Shown here: positions 1 through 10,043 of the stretch, one piece after another | How positions within the stretch are numbered: the first letter of the stretch is position 1 | Layout: the number at the start of each line of letters is the position of its first letter | Assembly (NCBI RefSeq): GCF_000955955.1 | Contig: NZ_JYJG01000042.1 | Coordinates: 40,862-104,861, forward strand | Origin: Lentzea aerocolonigenes | Lineage (GTDB): Bacteria; Actinomycetota; Actinomycetes; Mycobacteriales; Pseudonocardiaceae | DNA length: 64,000 nt | Direction of reading: 5' to 3' | The notes under the pieces: model-generated | What the model saw: only the letters and a program-made list of their open reading frames with translations | Database searches by the model: none | What the model was told of the DNA's origin: nothing | Made by a program: the position numbers and the translations under genes

Positions 1-645
1 GTTGAGCAGATCCGCGACACCCTTGCCGTTGATCAGCCGGCCCACGTAGACGACCGTCGGCGGCTCCTCGGCGGGCTGCGCGACCAGGTCGTCCGGCAGC
101 TCGATGCCGCGGTGCAGCACCTTGGCGTCCCGTCCGGCGAGGTCCTTGACGAACTTCCCGGCGGACCCGGAGACCGACACGATCTCGTCCGCCCACCGCA
201 GCACGGGCTGGCTGGTCAGCGCGTCCACCATGAACGCCACGAAGCGCACGAACGCGTTGCCGCTCTGCACCGGACTGGACCCGTGCTCGACGTGCAACCG
301 CCGCAGCTTGGCCCGCTTGGCGAACAACGAGGCCCACACGTGCGGCCAGTAGAACCGCGTGTGCGTCATCAGCACGGTGTCCGGCCCGCACTCCGCCCGC
401 AGCCGCTTGGTGAAGCCGGGGTTGGGCAGCGGGTAGTGCGAGATGATCTCGAACCCGGGCCAGCGCACGACCTTCCACCGGTCACCGAGCTGTTCGGTGC
501 CGGCGGGCGCGCCGATGGCCGAGGTGAAGACCGTGATCCGCAGGTCGGGATTCGCCTCGAGGAGGCGGCGGTGCAGTTCGTGGGCGTAGGCCTCCACGCC
601 GCCTTTGTGCGGCGGGTAGTAGGCCGGCATGTCGACCAGGTGCAC
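1..645 (-). CDS. GT4-family glycosyltransferase, N-terminal part (3' end outside window)
   Basis: This is the first 215 codons of a minus-strand gene that runs off the left edge. The frame is open from the GTG at 645 to base 1. The start reads VHLVDMPAYYPPHKGGVEAY; the xPPHKGGVE pattern after a short beta strand is typical of the N-terminal Rossmann domain of GT4 (GT-B) enzymes, which bind the acceptor through this glycine-rich loop. Near the truncated end YVGRLINGKGV resembles the start of the C-terminal nucleotide-sugar domain. The gene begins 10 bp after the stop of the flippase-like gene on the same strand, so the two are probably co-transcribed. Substrate is unknown; an envelope or exopolysaccharide glycan is the likely target from context. 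Confidence 0.8.
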   Translation of the reverse strand, partial: MHLVDMPAYYPPHKGGVEAYAHELHRRLLEANPDLRITVFTSAIGAPAGTEQLGDRWKVVRWPGFEIISHYPLPNPGFTKRLRAECGPDTVLMTHTRFYWPHVWASLFAKRAKLRRLHVEHGSSPVQSGNAFVRFVAFMVDALTSQPVLRWADEIVSVSGSAGKFVKDLAGRDAKVLHRGIELPDDLVAQPAEEPPTVVYVGRLINGKGVADLLN

Positions 646-655
646 GGCGCAGACC

Positions 656-1948
656 CTAGCTGGCTGATGCGGTGGGTTCGGCCTCGGGCACGGGTTGGTC
701 GCCGTGCCTCAGCACGCCACCCCAGGCCAGCCCCGCGGCCACCAGCCACGCGACCGTCATGCCCAGCGCCACACCGATCACACCGAGCCACCACCCGAGC
801 GACGCCACCAGGGTCAGCTCCGTCACGAACTGCACGGTGCGCACCCGCGGGCCCAGCCACGCGCGGCCGCTCGCCTTCGCCGCCACCATCGCGGTCTGGG
901 CGGTGGCCAGCAGGAACGCGTACACGAGCAGCAGCAGGACGACCGGGCGCAGGCCGTCCCACGGCGTGCCCAGCGCGGTCGTCATGAGGCCCGACGGCAG
1001 GACCAGGGTCAGCAGGGCGGCCATGGCGCTCACGACCGCCGCCGCTGCGGAGACCAGCATCGGGGCTCGGACGACCTCGCGCGGGGTGCGGCCGGCCAGG
1101 TGGGCCAGCAGGGAGTTGCTGATGCCGATGAACAGCACCGTCAGCGCGGTGACCGGCACCAGCGCCTTGCGGAGCAGACCCAGGCCGTCGAGTCCGGTCA
1201 CGACCGCCGTCACGCCGAAGGTCGCCCAGGTGCCCGCGGTCAGGTAGACGGCGTCGATCAGGAACCCCGGCAGCAGCGTGCGCCGCGAGCGCACCCAGTC
1301 CTTCACCGCGCCGAACGCGAGCGGCGTGCCCGTGAGCGCCACCGCGACCAGCGTCAGCGGCACGCAGGCCAGGGCCCACAGCAGGTAGGTGCCGGTTGCG
1401 TTCAGCTCGCCGACCAGGATCGTCGTGCCGACCGCCGCCAGGAAGAGGACCAGCCACGACGCGTCCGTGAACAGCGCGCGCATCGGCTTCTGCTTCGCGT
1501 AGTTGACGTACCGCGAGTGGTCCAGCACGGCGGTGAACGGCGAGGCGAAGGCCTGGATCAGCAGCAGCGTGCGGGCGGGGCCGCTCACGAACAGCGCGAC
1601 CACCAGGCAGCCGACGCTGATCGCCACACCCACCAGCAGCGAGGCGGCCGCGGCGCCGCGGACCCCCCGCGTGTCGTTCGAGCTCACCGTCTTGGCCACC
1701 AGCAGCGGCTCCGCGCCGATCGCGCGGCCCAGGTACCACTGCCCGATCTGCACGATCGCGATCAGCGAGAACACGCCGAACTCGGCATCGGTGGTCACGG
1801 GCGCGGCGACCAGTTGCACGGCGAACGTGATCGCGCTGAACACCAGCTGGTCCAGCGCGACGGCGGACTGGGAGACCCCCGTCGACACCATGCGCTTGAC
1901 CGCGCCGAGCCGCGTCTGTCCGGTTGGGGTGGGAGCTGCCGTGGTCAC
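656..1948 (-). CDS. Polysaccharide flippase-like multispanning membrane protein
   Basis: A 430-residue, highly hydrophobic protein starting with GTG at 1948. It has roughly 12-14 predicted membrane segments distributed along its length, with short basic loops (for example KDWVRSRRT and GRTPREVVR). This is the layout of Wzx/MATE-like lipid-linked oligosaccharide flippases, which move undecaprenyl- or decaprenyl-linked glycans across the membrane. No single diagnostic motif is visible, so the call rests on topology and on lying directly upstream of a GT4 gene, with a divergent GT2 gene on the other side. The C-terminal 15 residues are polar and acidic. A sequence-profile comparison with the MOP superfamily would be needed to exclude an unrelated transporter. 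Confidence 0.65.
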   Translation of the reverse strand: MTTAAPTPTGQTRLGAVKRMVSTGVSQSAVALDQLVFSAITFAVQLVAAPVTTDAEFGVFSLIAIVQIGQWYLGRAIGAEPLLVAKTVSSNDTRGVRGAAAASLLVGVAISVGCLVVALFVSGPARTLLLIQAFASPFTAVLDHSRYVNYAKQKPMRALFTDASWLVLFLAAVGTTILVGELNATGTYLLWALACVPLTLVAVALTGTPLAFGAVKDWVRSRRTLLPGFLIDAVYLTAGTWATFGVTAVVTGLDGLGLLRKALVPVTALTVLFIGISNSLLAHLAGRTPREVVRAPMLVSAAAAVVSAMAALLTLVLPSGLMTTALGTPWDGLRPVVLLLLVYAFLLATAQTAMVAAKASGRAWLGPRVRTVQFVTELTLVASLGWWLGVIGVALGMTVAWLVAAGLAWGGVLRHGDQPVPEAEPTASAS

Positions 1949-1988
1949 GGTGGTGGAAGGCCCTCTCGGACGGTTGGGGAAGCTCCCC

Positions 1989-1994
1989 TACTGT
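1989..1994 (+). promoter_or_regulatory. Putative -10 element (TACTGT) of leaderless GT2 gene
   Basis: TACTGT fits the actinobacterial -10 pattern TANNNT and lies 6 nt before the ATG at 2001, so transcription would start at or next to the start codon. No Shine-Dalgarno sequence precedes the ATG. The intergenic gap to the divergent flippase start is only 52 bp. Confidence 0.45.
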
Positions 1995-2000
1995 ACGACC

Positions 2001-2771
2001 ATGACTTCGCCCGTCTCCGTGGTGATTCCCAGTGCGCCCAAGAACTCGTTCCTCGAGGAGACGCTGCGCTCGGTGGCCGCGCAGACCCACGAGGAGTGGG
2101 AGGTCGTGCTGGTCCTCGACGGCGAGTGCGAGCAGAACCGCGCCGCGGCCGAGGTGCTCGGCGACCGGGTGCAGGTGCACCTGACGCCCGCGCCCCGCAG
2201 CGGCCCCGCGGTCGGCCGCAACATCGGGCTCGAGTCGGCCAAGCACGACCTGGTGGCGTTCCTCGACGCGGACGACCTGTGCACCCCGGACCGCCTGGCC
2301 CGGCAGGTCCAGGTCCTCACCGACCAGCCCGACCTCGGCCTGGTCGGCGCGTGGGCGCACAAGATCGACCCCGACGGCAACCAGGTCGGCGAGCTGCACT
2401 CGGTCACCGGCCGCGCCGAGGTCGCCCGCACGATGCTGCTGTTCAACCCGCTGATCACGTCGACGATCGTGGTGCGCAAGCAGCTGGCGGCGGAGGTCGG
2501 CGGCTTCGACCCGCGCCTGGTCCGGCTGGAGGACTACGACCTGTGGCTGCGGCTGCTCGCCAAGGCCGACGGCGACGTGATCGGCGAGGAGCTCCTCGGC
2601 TACCGCGTGCACCCCACCCAGTACTCCCGCGGCGGCCTGCTCGGCCCGGCGACCAAGCTGCTCTACCGCAGCAAGCAGGCCGTGGCGAAGCGGATCGGCG
2701 TCAGCGGCGCCGCCACCGCGGCCAAGCACGCGGCGTGGCTCGGCGTGCAGGTGGCCAACCGCCGCTGGTGA
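2001..2771 (+). CDS. GT2-family glycosyltransferase
   Basis: A 256-residue GT-A enzyme. The N-terminus VSVVIPS is the first strand of the nucleotide-sugar fold, FLDADDLC (about residues 89-96) holds the metal-binding DxD, and EDYDLWLRL near residue 177 is the ED catalytic-base/acceptor region seen in family 2. The conserved GPAVGRNIG segment before the DxD also fits. There is no membrane helix, so it probably works at the cytoplasmic face on a lipid-linked or nucleotide-linked acceptor. It is divergent from the flippase-like gene and convergent with the DUF6541-type gene (9-bp gap). Start chosen at the ATG 6 nt after a TANNNT box. The sugar transferred cannot be told from sequence. Confidence 0.88.
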   Translation: MTSPVSVVIPSAPKNSFLEETLRSVAAQTHEEWEVVLVLDGECEQNRAAAEVLGDRVQVHLTPAPRSGPAVGRNIGLESAKHDLVAFLDADDLCTPDRLARQVQVLTDQPDLGLVGAWAHKIDPDGNQVGELHSVTGRAEVARTMLLFNPLITSTIVVRKQLAAEVGGFDPRLVRLEDYDLWLRLLAKADGDVIGEELLGYRVHPTQYSRGGLLGPATKLLYRSKQAVAKRIGVSGAATAAKHAAWLGVQVANRRW

Positions 2772-2780
2772 CCGCGGCTC

Positions 2781-4757
2781 TTACGGCAGCGTCGTGCTCC
2801 CGCACCGGTCCAGCCGGTACAGCTTGACCGACCCCTCCTGCGCCACGAGCTCGAACGCACCGGGCGCCTTGGGCTCCGCGATCCCCGTGTACCACTTCTG
2901 CCGCTGGTCCTGAGGCCAGAACGTCTTGTTGCCCAGCAGCAGGTAGCGCACCCCGACCTTCTTGGCCGCGGCACACACGCGGGGGTCGTTCGCGGCGTTG
3001 TCCAGGTTCTTCGACAGGTACTCCTGCTCGGCGCTCCACGCGATGTCCGCGTGCGGGTAGAGCGCCTTGCGCTGCACCTCGGCCAGCATCACCGCGCTGC
3101 CGTCCCACGGGTTGTTCGCGACCACGGCGTCCTTCGGCACGGCGGCGGCCAGCTTCGGCAGGAACGCCTCCTCGGTGTCGTCCACCAGGGTGCCGGCCTT
3201 CGGGTCCGCCTTCGTGTAGGTGCCTGCCAGCGCGGCGGCGTTCGTCTTGGCGTAGAAGCCGCTGGTCAGCGGCAGCAGCACGACCACGACCAGCAACGCC
3301 AGCGCGGTCGGGGTGCGCAGCAGCGCGAGCCGGGACGAGCCGGCCGGGAACAGGCCCGCCACCTTGCCCGCGATCAGCAGCACGGCCAGGACCGCCAGCG
3401 GGACGGCCGTGATCGGCAGCATCGCGGCGAGCCGGAACGAGTCGTTGTACCAATATCCGGTGAACTTCTGGGTGTCCGGCCGGTTGATCGCCGCGGTCAG
3501 CACGTAGAGGAACGTCGACGCGGCGGCGGCCGCGATCAGCCAGCGGTGGTTCACCAGGCGCCACGCGACGACCAGGCCGGCCACGGTGAGGACGGACAGC
3601 GCCCACAGCGCGGGGCGGCCGTTCGTCGCGTTCAGCAGGGCCTCGCCGACGGCGTTGGCGGGGGTCTCGAACGGCGGCCAGTACATCTGCCGCACCTGCC
3701 GGAACGCCTCCGCGTGCGCCACGAACCACCACAGCCCGAACAGGACCGCAAGGGTGCCGAGAACAGCGACGACACCGCGCCAAGCCTGGCCCTCGCGCCA
3801 CGTCTTGAGCGCGTAGCGCAGCACCGCGGTGCCGAACGGGAACACCGCGAGCACCGCGAGGCTGAACACGGCGTTGGGGTGGGCGAACGCGCACGCGACG
3901 AGCACCAGCGGGGCGAGCGTGATGGCCCGGCGGAAGCCGATCGTGTCGTCCTTGGCGGTCTTCGTCGCGGCGAGCACGGCGGCGAGACCGGAGGGCACGA
4001 GCGCGAGGCTCAGCGCGTTCGGCCACAGCACGCCGAAGCTCAGCAGGCCCCACGGGAACGCGGTGAACGCCACGCTCAACACAGGGGTGATGGCCATCGC
4101 CGCGGTGTTGCGGCCGACGACCTGGCGCACCAGCAACGACGAGCCGATCGGCCAGATCAGCCCGGCGATCGCCCAGCTCACCATGTTCGTCGCGGTGGCG
4201 ATGTCGGTGCCGGTGGTCAGCACGACCAGCGACGTCACGCCGTGCCACCCGGCCGGGTAGAAGCCGGCGGCGGTCGACGGGTTGCCCAGGGAGTTGATCG
4301 TCAGCGACGACGCGGAGCCCGACTCGAGGATGTAGCTGACGGCGCTGTAGTGGAACATCGCGTCGAAGGTCTGGGACAGCTCGTCGGGCTGCCCGAAGCC
4401 GCGGACCACGACGAACCACGCCACGGCCATCGCGGGCACGAGCGCCGCGGCGGCGACCAGCAGCGTCCTGGGCGGATCGCTCTGGCGCGGCGGTGCGACC
4501 CTGCGCAGCAGCAGCGAGGCGACTACGGCGAGGACCACGGTGACCGCGGTCACGCCGAGGACGAGCCACACGCTCCACGTCTGACCGGCCTTCTGCCCCA
4601 CGACGGCCGTGACCGACACGAGCAGGACGCTGAACACCGGTGCCATGCCGAGCGCGGAGATCCCGCGCAGGCCCACGGCGTACGCGAGCGCCAGCCCCGG
4701 GCCGACGAGCCACCCCGCGGCAGCGAGTGCGACGGGGACAGCATCCAACCAACTCAT
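2781..4757 (-). CDS. Large polytopic membrane protein, DUF6541-like (possible GT-C transferase)
   Basis: A 658-residue protein from ATG at 4757 with about 13 predicted membrane helices in residues 1-530, followed by a soluble extracytoplasmic tail (about residues 540-658). Early loops contain an acidic/aromatic stretch (GQPDELSQTFDAMFHY), the kind of first-loop acidic site seen in GT-C polyprenyl-phosphate-sugar transferases. A WYNDSF segment and NNPWDGS near the tail are probable family landmarks. The size and the neighbourhood of galactan genes resemble the Rv3779-type membrane proteins of mycobacteria, but this is recalled similarity and was not tested. The divergent glf start is 228 bp away. 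Function is unproven; transfer of a polyprenyl-linked sugar is the favoured hypothesis. Confidence 0.7.
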   Translation of the reverse strand: MSWLDAVPVALAAAGWLVGPGLALAYAVGLRGISALGMAPVFSVLLVSVTAVVGQKAGQTWSVWLVLGVTAVTVVLAVVASLLLRRVAPPRQSDPPRTLLVAAAALVPAMAVAWFVVVRGFGQPDELSQTFDAMFHYSAVSYILESGSASSLTINSLGNPSTAAGFYPAGWHGVTSLVVLTTGTDIATATNMVSWAIAGLIWPIGSSLLVRQVVGRNTAAMAITPVLSVAFTAFPWGLLSFGVLWPNALSLALVPSGLAAVLAATKTAKDDTIGFRRAITLAPLVLVACAFAHPNAVFSLAVLAVFPFGTAVLRYALKTWREGQAWRGVVAVLGTLAVLFGLWWFVAHAEAFRQVRQMYWPPFETPANAVGEALLNATNGRPALWALSVLTVAGLVVAWRLVNHRWLIAAAAASTFLYVLTAAINRPDTQKFTGYWYNDSFRLAAMLPITAVPLAVLAVLLIAGKVAGLFPAGSSRLALLRTPTALALLVVVVLLPLTSGFYAKTNAAALAGTYTKADPKAGTLVDDTEEAFLPKLAAAVPKDAVVANNPWDGSAVMLAEVQRKALYPHADIAWSAEQEYLSKNLDNAANDPRVCAAAKKVGVRYLLLGNKTFWPQDQRQKWYTGIAEPKAPGAFELVAQEGSVKLYRLDRCGSTTLP

Positions 4758-4784
4758 CGTCGGGCTACCTCGCAGTGAAGGTGA

Positions 4785-6173
<1,389 letters not shown>

Positions 6174-6179
6174 ATCGCA

Positions 6180-8051
6180 ATGCCGGGCAAGTCCAACCTC
6201 GTCGAGCACGAGGCGCCGGAGAAACTCCTGACGCAGCGCGGCCTGTTCGCAGGTCCGTCGCAGATCGTCTCCGAGGATCTGTACGCCGAGGTCAAGCGCG
6301 GCATCGCGGACCGGGAGCGCCACCGCATGGTGGTGCACCCGAACGCGACCGTCACGATGAACACCTACTTCGGTCGCTTCCCCGCCTCCTACTGGCAGCG
6401 GTGGTGCGTGAGCCCCGAGGTCGAGCTCGAGCTCGAGGTGACGGGCTCCGGCCAGCTGTCGCTCGTCGCCTCGGACTCCGAGGGTGAGACGCGCACGGTC
6501 GCTGCGGAGAAGGTCTCGGGGGCGAAGGCGCAGACCGTGCGCCTGAGCACCAAGATCGACAAGTTCACCGACGGCGGCGGCCTCTGGTTCGACGTGCTGA
6601 CGGCGGACGACTCGCTCACCGTGGAGAAGGTCCGCTGGACGGTCGCGCCGCCGAAGACGGTGCGCCCGACCGCCGTGGTCATCTGCACGTTCAACCGCGT
6701 CGACGACTGCCTCAACACGATGGCCGCGCTCGCGTCGGACCCGGAGCCGCTCAAGCTGGTCGACACCGTGTACGTCGTCGACCAGGGCTCGGACCCGGTC
6801 GAGTCGCGCTCCCGGTTCGCCGAGGTCTCGGCCGCGCTCGGGGACAAGCTGCGCTACATCCGCCAGCCGAACCTCGGTGGTGCCGGCGGCTTCACCCGCG
6901 GCCTGTACGAGGTCACCGAGATCGACCACGCGGAGCACGCGAACGTCCTGTTCATGGACGACGACGTGCTGTGCGAGCCCGAGATCGTCATCAGGCTCAC
7001 CGCGTTCGCGAACCGCACGACGCAGCCGACGATCGTCGGCGGTCAGATGCTCTACCTGCTGCACCCGAACTTCCTGCACGTCGGTGCCGAGTACGCCAAC
7101 CTCGACACCCTCGCGCCTGGCCAGGTCGTGGACGGCGCGCTGCACAACGCCGACCTCACCGGCTACGACGAGGAGACGGGCAAGCGCAACGTCCAGGACA
7201 AGCGCGTCGACGCCGGCTACAACGGCTGGTGGTCGTGCCTGATCCCGTCGGAGATCGTGAAGGCGGTCGGCTACCCGCTGCCGCTGTTCTTCCAGTGGGA
7301 CGACATCGAGTACGGCTACCGGGCTCGTGCGCACGGTTTCGCCACCGTGTCGCTGCCCGGTGCCGGTGTGTGGCACGCGGACTTCCACTGGAAGGACTGG
7401 GACGACTGGCACAGGTACTTCAACCTGCGCAACGCCCTGATCACCGCCTCGCTGCACAGCGGCTTCGAGCCGAAGCGCATCGTCAAGGGCATGGCGACGC
7501 AGTTCGCCACGTACCTGCTGGGCATGCAGTACGGCCTCGCCGCCACCCAGCTCAAGGCGATCGAGGACTTCCTCAAGGGTCCTGAGTTCCTCCGCGACGG
7601 CGGCGTGCAGGCGGCGGCCGACATCCGCAAGCTGCGCGCCGAATATCCGGAGACCGTGCGGCACCCCGCGTCGGAGATCCCCGGCTTCAAGCCCGGCGAC
7701 CTCCCGATGATCGGTGCCGCGCCGACGCCGAAGCTGATCGCGCCGGTGTTCGCCAAGCGCCTCGTCCACCAGCTGCTCGGCAAGTCCGTGCACCACGTGG
7801 GCGCTGTTCCCGCCGGTGACTCGGCGTGGTGGCACGTCTCGCTGTTCAACACGGCGGTTGTGACCGACGCGTCGCAGGAAGGCGTGCGGATCCGCAAGCG
7901 GGACAAGGAGCTCGCCGTCCGGCTCGCCAAGCAGGGCGCCAAGCTCTTCCGCGAGCTGTACCGCAGGGCTCCCGAGGTGCAGCGCTCCTACAAGGACGCG
8001 ATGGGCCAGCTCACGAGCCGCGACACCTGGTCGCGGTTGTACGACCTGTAG
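6180..8051 (+). CDS. glfT2: Galactofuranosyltransferase GlfT2
   Basis: A 623-residue processive galactofuranosyltransferase, close in size to mycobacterial GlfT2 (637), which polymerises alternating beta-(1-5)/(1-6) galactofuranose on decaprenyl-linked acceptor. Visible in order are an N-terminal beta-sandwich domain (about 1-155, containing TYFGRFPASYWQRW), a GT-A domain starting VVICTFNRVDDC (about 162), the acceptor-site NLGGAGGFTRG, the metal-binding MDDDV with DDD at 260-262, QWDDIEYGYRA, VWHADFHWKDW and WHRYFNLRN. A helical C-terminal domain follows. It starts 6 bp after the glf stop, with a GGAGG in the end of glf acting as ribosome-binding site. No membrane segment is visible; the family binds the membrane peripherally. 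Confidence 0.96.
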   Translation: MPGKSNLVEHEAPEKLLTQRGLFAGPSQIVSEDLYAEVKRGIADRERHRMVVHPNATVTMNTYFGRFPASYWQRWCVSPEVELELEVTGSGQLSLVASDSEGETRTVAAEKVSGAKAQTVRLSTKIDKFTDGGGLWFDVLTADDSLTVEKVRWTVAPPKTVRPTAVVICTFNRVDDCLNTMAALASDPEPLKLVDTVYVVDQGSDPVESRSRFAEVSAALGDKLRYIRQPNLGGAGGFTRGLYEVTEIDHAEHANVLFMDDDVLCEPEIVIRLTAFANRTTQPTIVGGQMLYLLHPNFLHVGAEYANLDTLAPGQVVDGALHNADLTGYDEETGKRNVQDKRVDAGYNGWWSCLIPSEIVKAVGYPLPLFFQWDDIEYGYRARAHGFATVSLPGAGVWHADFHWKDWDDWHRYFNLRNALITASLHSGFEPKRIVKGMATQFATYLLGMQYGLAATQLKAIEDFLKGPEFLRDGGVQAAADIRKLRAEYPETVRHPASEIPGFKPGDLPMIGAAPTPKLIAPVFAKRLVHQLLGKSVHHVGAVPAGDSAWWHVSLFNTAVVTDASQEGVRIRKRDKELAVRLAKQGAKLFRELYRRAPEVQRSYKDAMGQLTSRDTWSRLYDL

Positions 8052-8070
8052 GCACCGAAAACGCTTCGCA

Positions 8071-8100
8071 CGGGCGGTCCGGAATCATCCGGGCCGCCCG
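8071..8100 (+). terminator. GC-rich hairpin between glfT2 and its paralogue
   Basis: A 12-bp stem (one G-T pair) closes a 6-nt AATCAT loop and sits 19 bp after the glfT2 stop. There is no T-tract, so it may be a weak terminator, an mRNA-processing or stability element, or a device lowering expression of the downstream gene. Confidence 0.45.
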
Positions 8101-8124
8101 ACGACTTTGACAGGGGAACGGTCA

Positions 8125-9987
8125 GTGGACCAGAACTGCGTGCTGCAGAGGGTCATCCTGCCCAGGGACGAAGATCCGCTCGACGTCAGGCCGCTCTACC
8201 TGGACGAGCCGGACACCGTGCACTGCCACGTGGCGTCGCGTCGCAGCACCACGGTTCCCCCGTCCGCGAAGGTCTCCTTCGCCACCTACTTCAACGCCTT
8301 CCCGGCCTCCTACTGGAAGCGCTGGACGACCGTCGACGAGACGGTGCTGCGGATGTCGTTGCGCGGCAGCGGCCGCGTCGACGTGTACCGCTCCCGCCCG
8401 TCCGGCGAGATCATCCACGTCGAGGGCCACTACGTCCGGTCCGACGGCGAGTGGACCGACCTCGAGCTCGCGGTGTCGCTCAAGCCGTTCGAGGACGGCG
8501 GCTGGATCTGGTTCGACGTCTTCACCGACGAGTCGCCGCTGGAGATCCGCGAGGCGGCGTGGACCGCGCGTCAGCCGCTCCCGGAGCAGACGGTCGCCAT
8601 CGGCATGACGACGATGCGCCCGGTCGACGCGATCATCGCGCTGCGCACGCTCGGCGAGGACCCGGCGGTCCTGTCGGTCGTGAAGAAGGTGTTCGTCGCC
8701 GACCAGGGGCCGGTGAAGGTTCGCGACACCAAGGGTTTCGCGGAGGCGGCCGCGGTTCTCGGGGATCGGCTCGAGGTCATCGAGCAGGACAACCTCGGCG
8801 GTGCCGGTGGCTTCACCCGCGGCATGTTCGAGGCGATCGAGCACACCGACGTCGACCAGATCATGTTGATGGACGACGACATCCGGCTGGAGCCGGACGC
8901 GATCCTGCGCTCCAACGCGTTCGCCCGTGCCGCCGCAGAGCCGGTGATCGTGGGCAGCCACATGCTGAGCCTGCACTCGCGCGCCAAGCTCCACAGCAGC
9001 GCGGAGATCGTCGACCTCAACACGTGCTTCTGGCGTCCTGCTCCCGGTGCGGTGACCGACCACGACTTCGCCCAGGAGTCGTTGCGGGAGACCGAGGAAC
9101 TGCACCAGCGGGTCAACGCGACCTACAACGGCTGGTGGATGTGCCTCTTCCCGCGCGAGGTCGTGCGCAGGACCGGCTACCCGCTGCCGCTGTTCATCAA
9201 GTGGGACGACGCCGAGTACTCGTTGCGGGCGTTGGAGAAGGGCTTCCCGACGGTCTCGCTGCCGGGCTCCGCGGTGTGGCACATGCCGTGGACCAGCAAG
9301 AACGACGCGACGGACTGGCAGGCGTACTTCCACACGCGCAACCGGCTGATCCTCGCCGCGCTGCACAGCCCGTACGACGTCAAGAACGGCATCGTGAAGC
9401 ACGGCCTGAAGCTGACGCTGCGGCACCTGCTGTCGATGGAGTACTCGACGGTCGCGTTGCAGCAGAAGGCGATCGAGGACTTCCTGGCCGGGCCGTCGTC
9501 GCTCTTCGACTCGTTGCGCTCGGCGTTGCCCTCCGTGCGCGAGCTGCGGGCGGAGTACAGCGACGCCCAGACCCAGCCGTCGGCCCGCGAGTTCCCGCCG
9601 CCGACCTTCGACCAGGTGCGGGCGGAGGCGCTGCTGGTGCCGTCGACGTCGAAGATCACCACGGCCAAGCGTGCCGCGAAGTCGTTGCTGCACAACTTCC
9701 GCGAGCCCGCGCCGGACGCCGCGGGCAGGCCGCAGATGAACGTGCCCGCGTTGAGCGCCAGGTGGTTCCTGCTGGGCAACCTGGACAGCGCGACGGTGTC
9801 CACCGCGGACGGCACGGCGGTGGCGTTCTACAAGCGCGACCCGAAGGAGTTCCGCGCACTCGCCAAGCGGGCGGCGCGCAACTACCGCCGCCTCGGGCAG
9901 GAGTGGGACCAGCTCAAGAAGGTCTACCGCAACGCGCTGCCGGAGCTCACGTCCACCGAGTCGTGGCGCAAGGTCTTCGAAGGCTGA
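8125..9987 (+). CDS. GlfT2-like glycosyltransferase paralogue
   Basis: A 620-residue protein with the same layout as the upstream GlfT2: an N-terminal beta-sandwich region with TYFNAFPASYWKRW, acceptor segment NLGGAGGFTRG, metal site MDDDI (DDD at 250-252), KWDDAEYSLRA and VWHMPWTSK. It departs from GlfT2 at TDWQAYFHTRN, where GlfT2 has WHRYFNLRN, and in the length of the surrounding loops. It is therefore a diverged tandem copy, not a recent duplicate, and may add a different linkage, a branch or a terminal residue. GTG at 8125 was chosen because AGGGGAA lies 8 nt upstream; an in-frame TTG at 8107 has no ribosome-binding site. A strong terminator follows. The exact reaction is unknown. Confidence 0.88.
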   Translation: MDQNCVLQRVILPRDEDPLDVRPLYLDEPDTVHCHVASRRSTTVPPSAKVSFATYFNAFPASYWKRWTTVDETVLRMSLRGSGRVDVYRSRPSGEIIHVEGHYVRSDGEWTDLELAVSLKPFEDGGWIWFDVFTDESPLEIREAAWTARQPLPEQTVAIGMTTMRPVDAIIALRTLGEDPAVLSVVKKVFVADQGPVKVRDTKGFAEAAAVLGDRLEVIEQDNLGGAGGFTRGMFEAIEHTDVDQIMLMDDDIRLEPDAILRSNAFARAAAEPVIVGSHMLSLHSRAKLHSSAEIVDLNTCFWRPAPGAVTDHDFAQESLRETEELHQRVNATYNGWWMCLFPREVVRRTGYPLPLFIKWDDAEYSLRALEKGFPTVSLPGSAVWHMPWTSKNDATDWQAYFHTRNRLILAALHSPYDVKNGIVKHGLKLTLRHLLSMEYSTVALQQKAIEDFLAGPSSLFDSLRSALPSVRELRAEYSDAQTQPSAREFPPPTFDQVRAEALLVPSTSKITTAKRAAKSLLHNFREPAPDAAGRPQMNVPALSARWFLLGNLDSATVSTADGTAVAFYKRDPKEFRALAKRAARNYRRLGQEWDQLKKVYRNALPELTSTESWRKVFEG

Positions 9988-10002
9988 TCAGAGCCTGAGG
10001 AC

Positions 10003-10038
10003 AAAGCAGGCCCTGCCGACCGGCGGGGCCTGCTTTTT
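10003..10038. terminator. Intrinsic terminator, probably bidirectional
   Basis: An 11-bp stem (AAAGCAGGCCC against GGGCCTGCTTT) with a 12-nt loop and five Ts. It lies between the GlfT2-like gene and the convergent ABC-permease gene ending at 10044. The A-run on the other arm makes it usable from both strands. Confidence 0.85.
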
Positions 10039-10043
10039 GCGCT

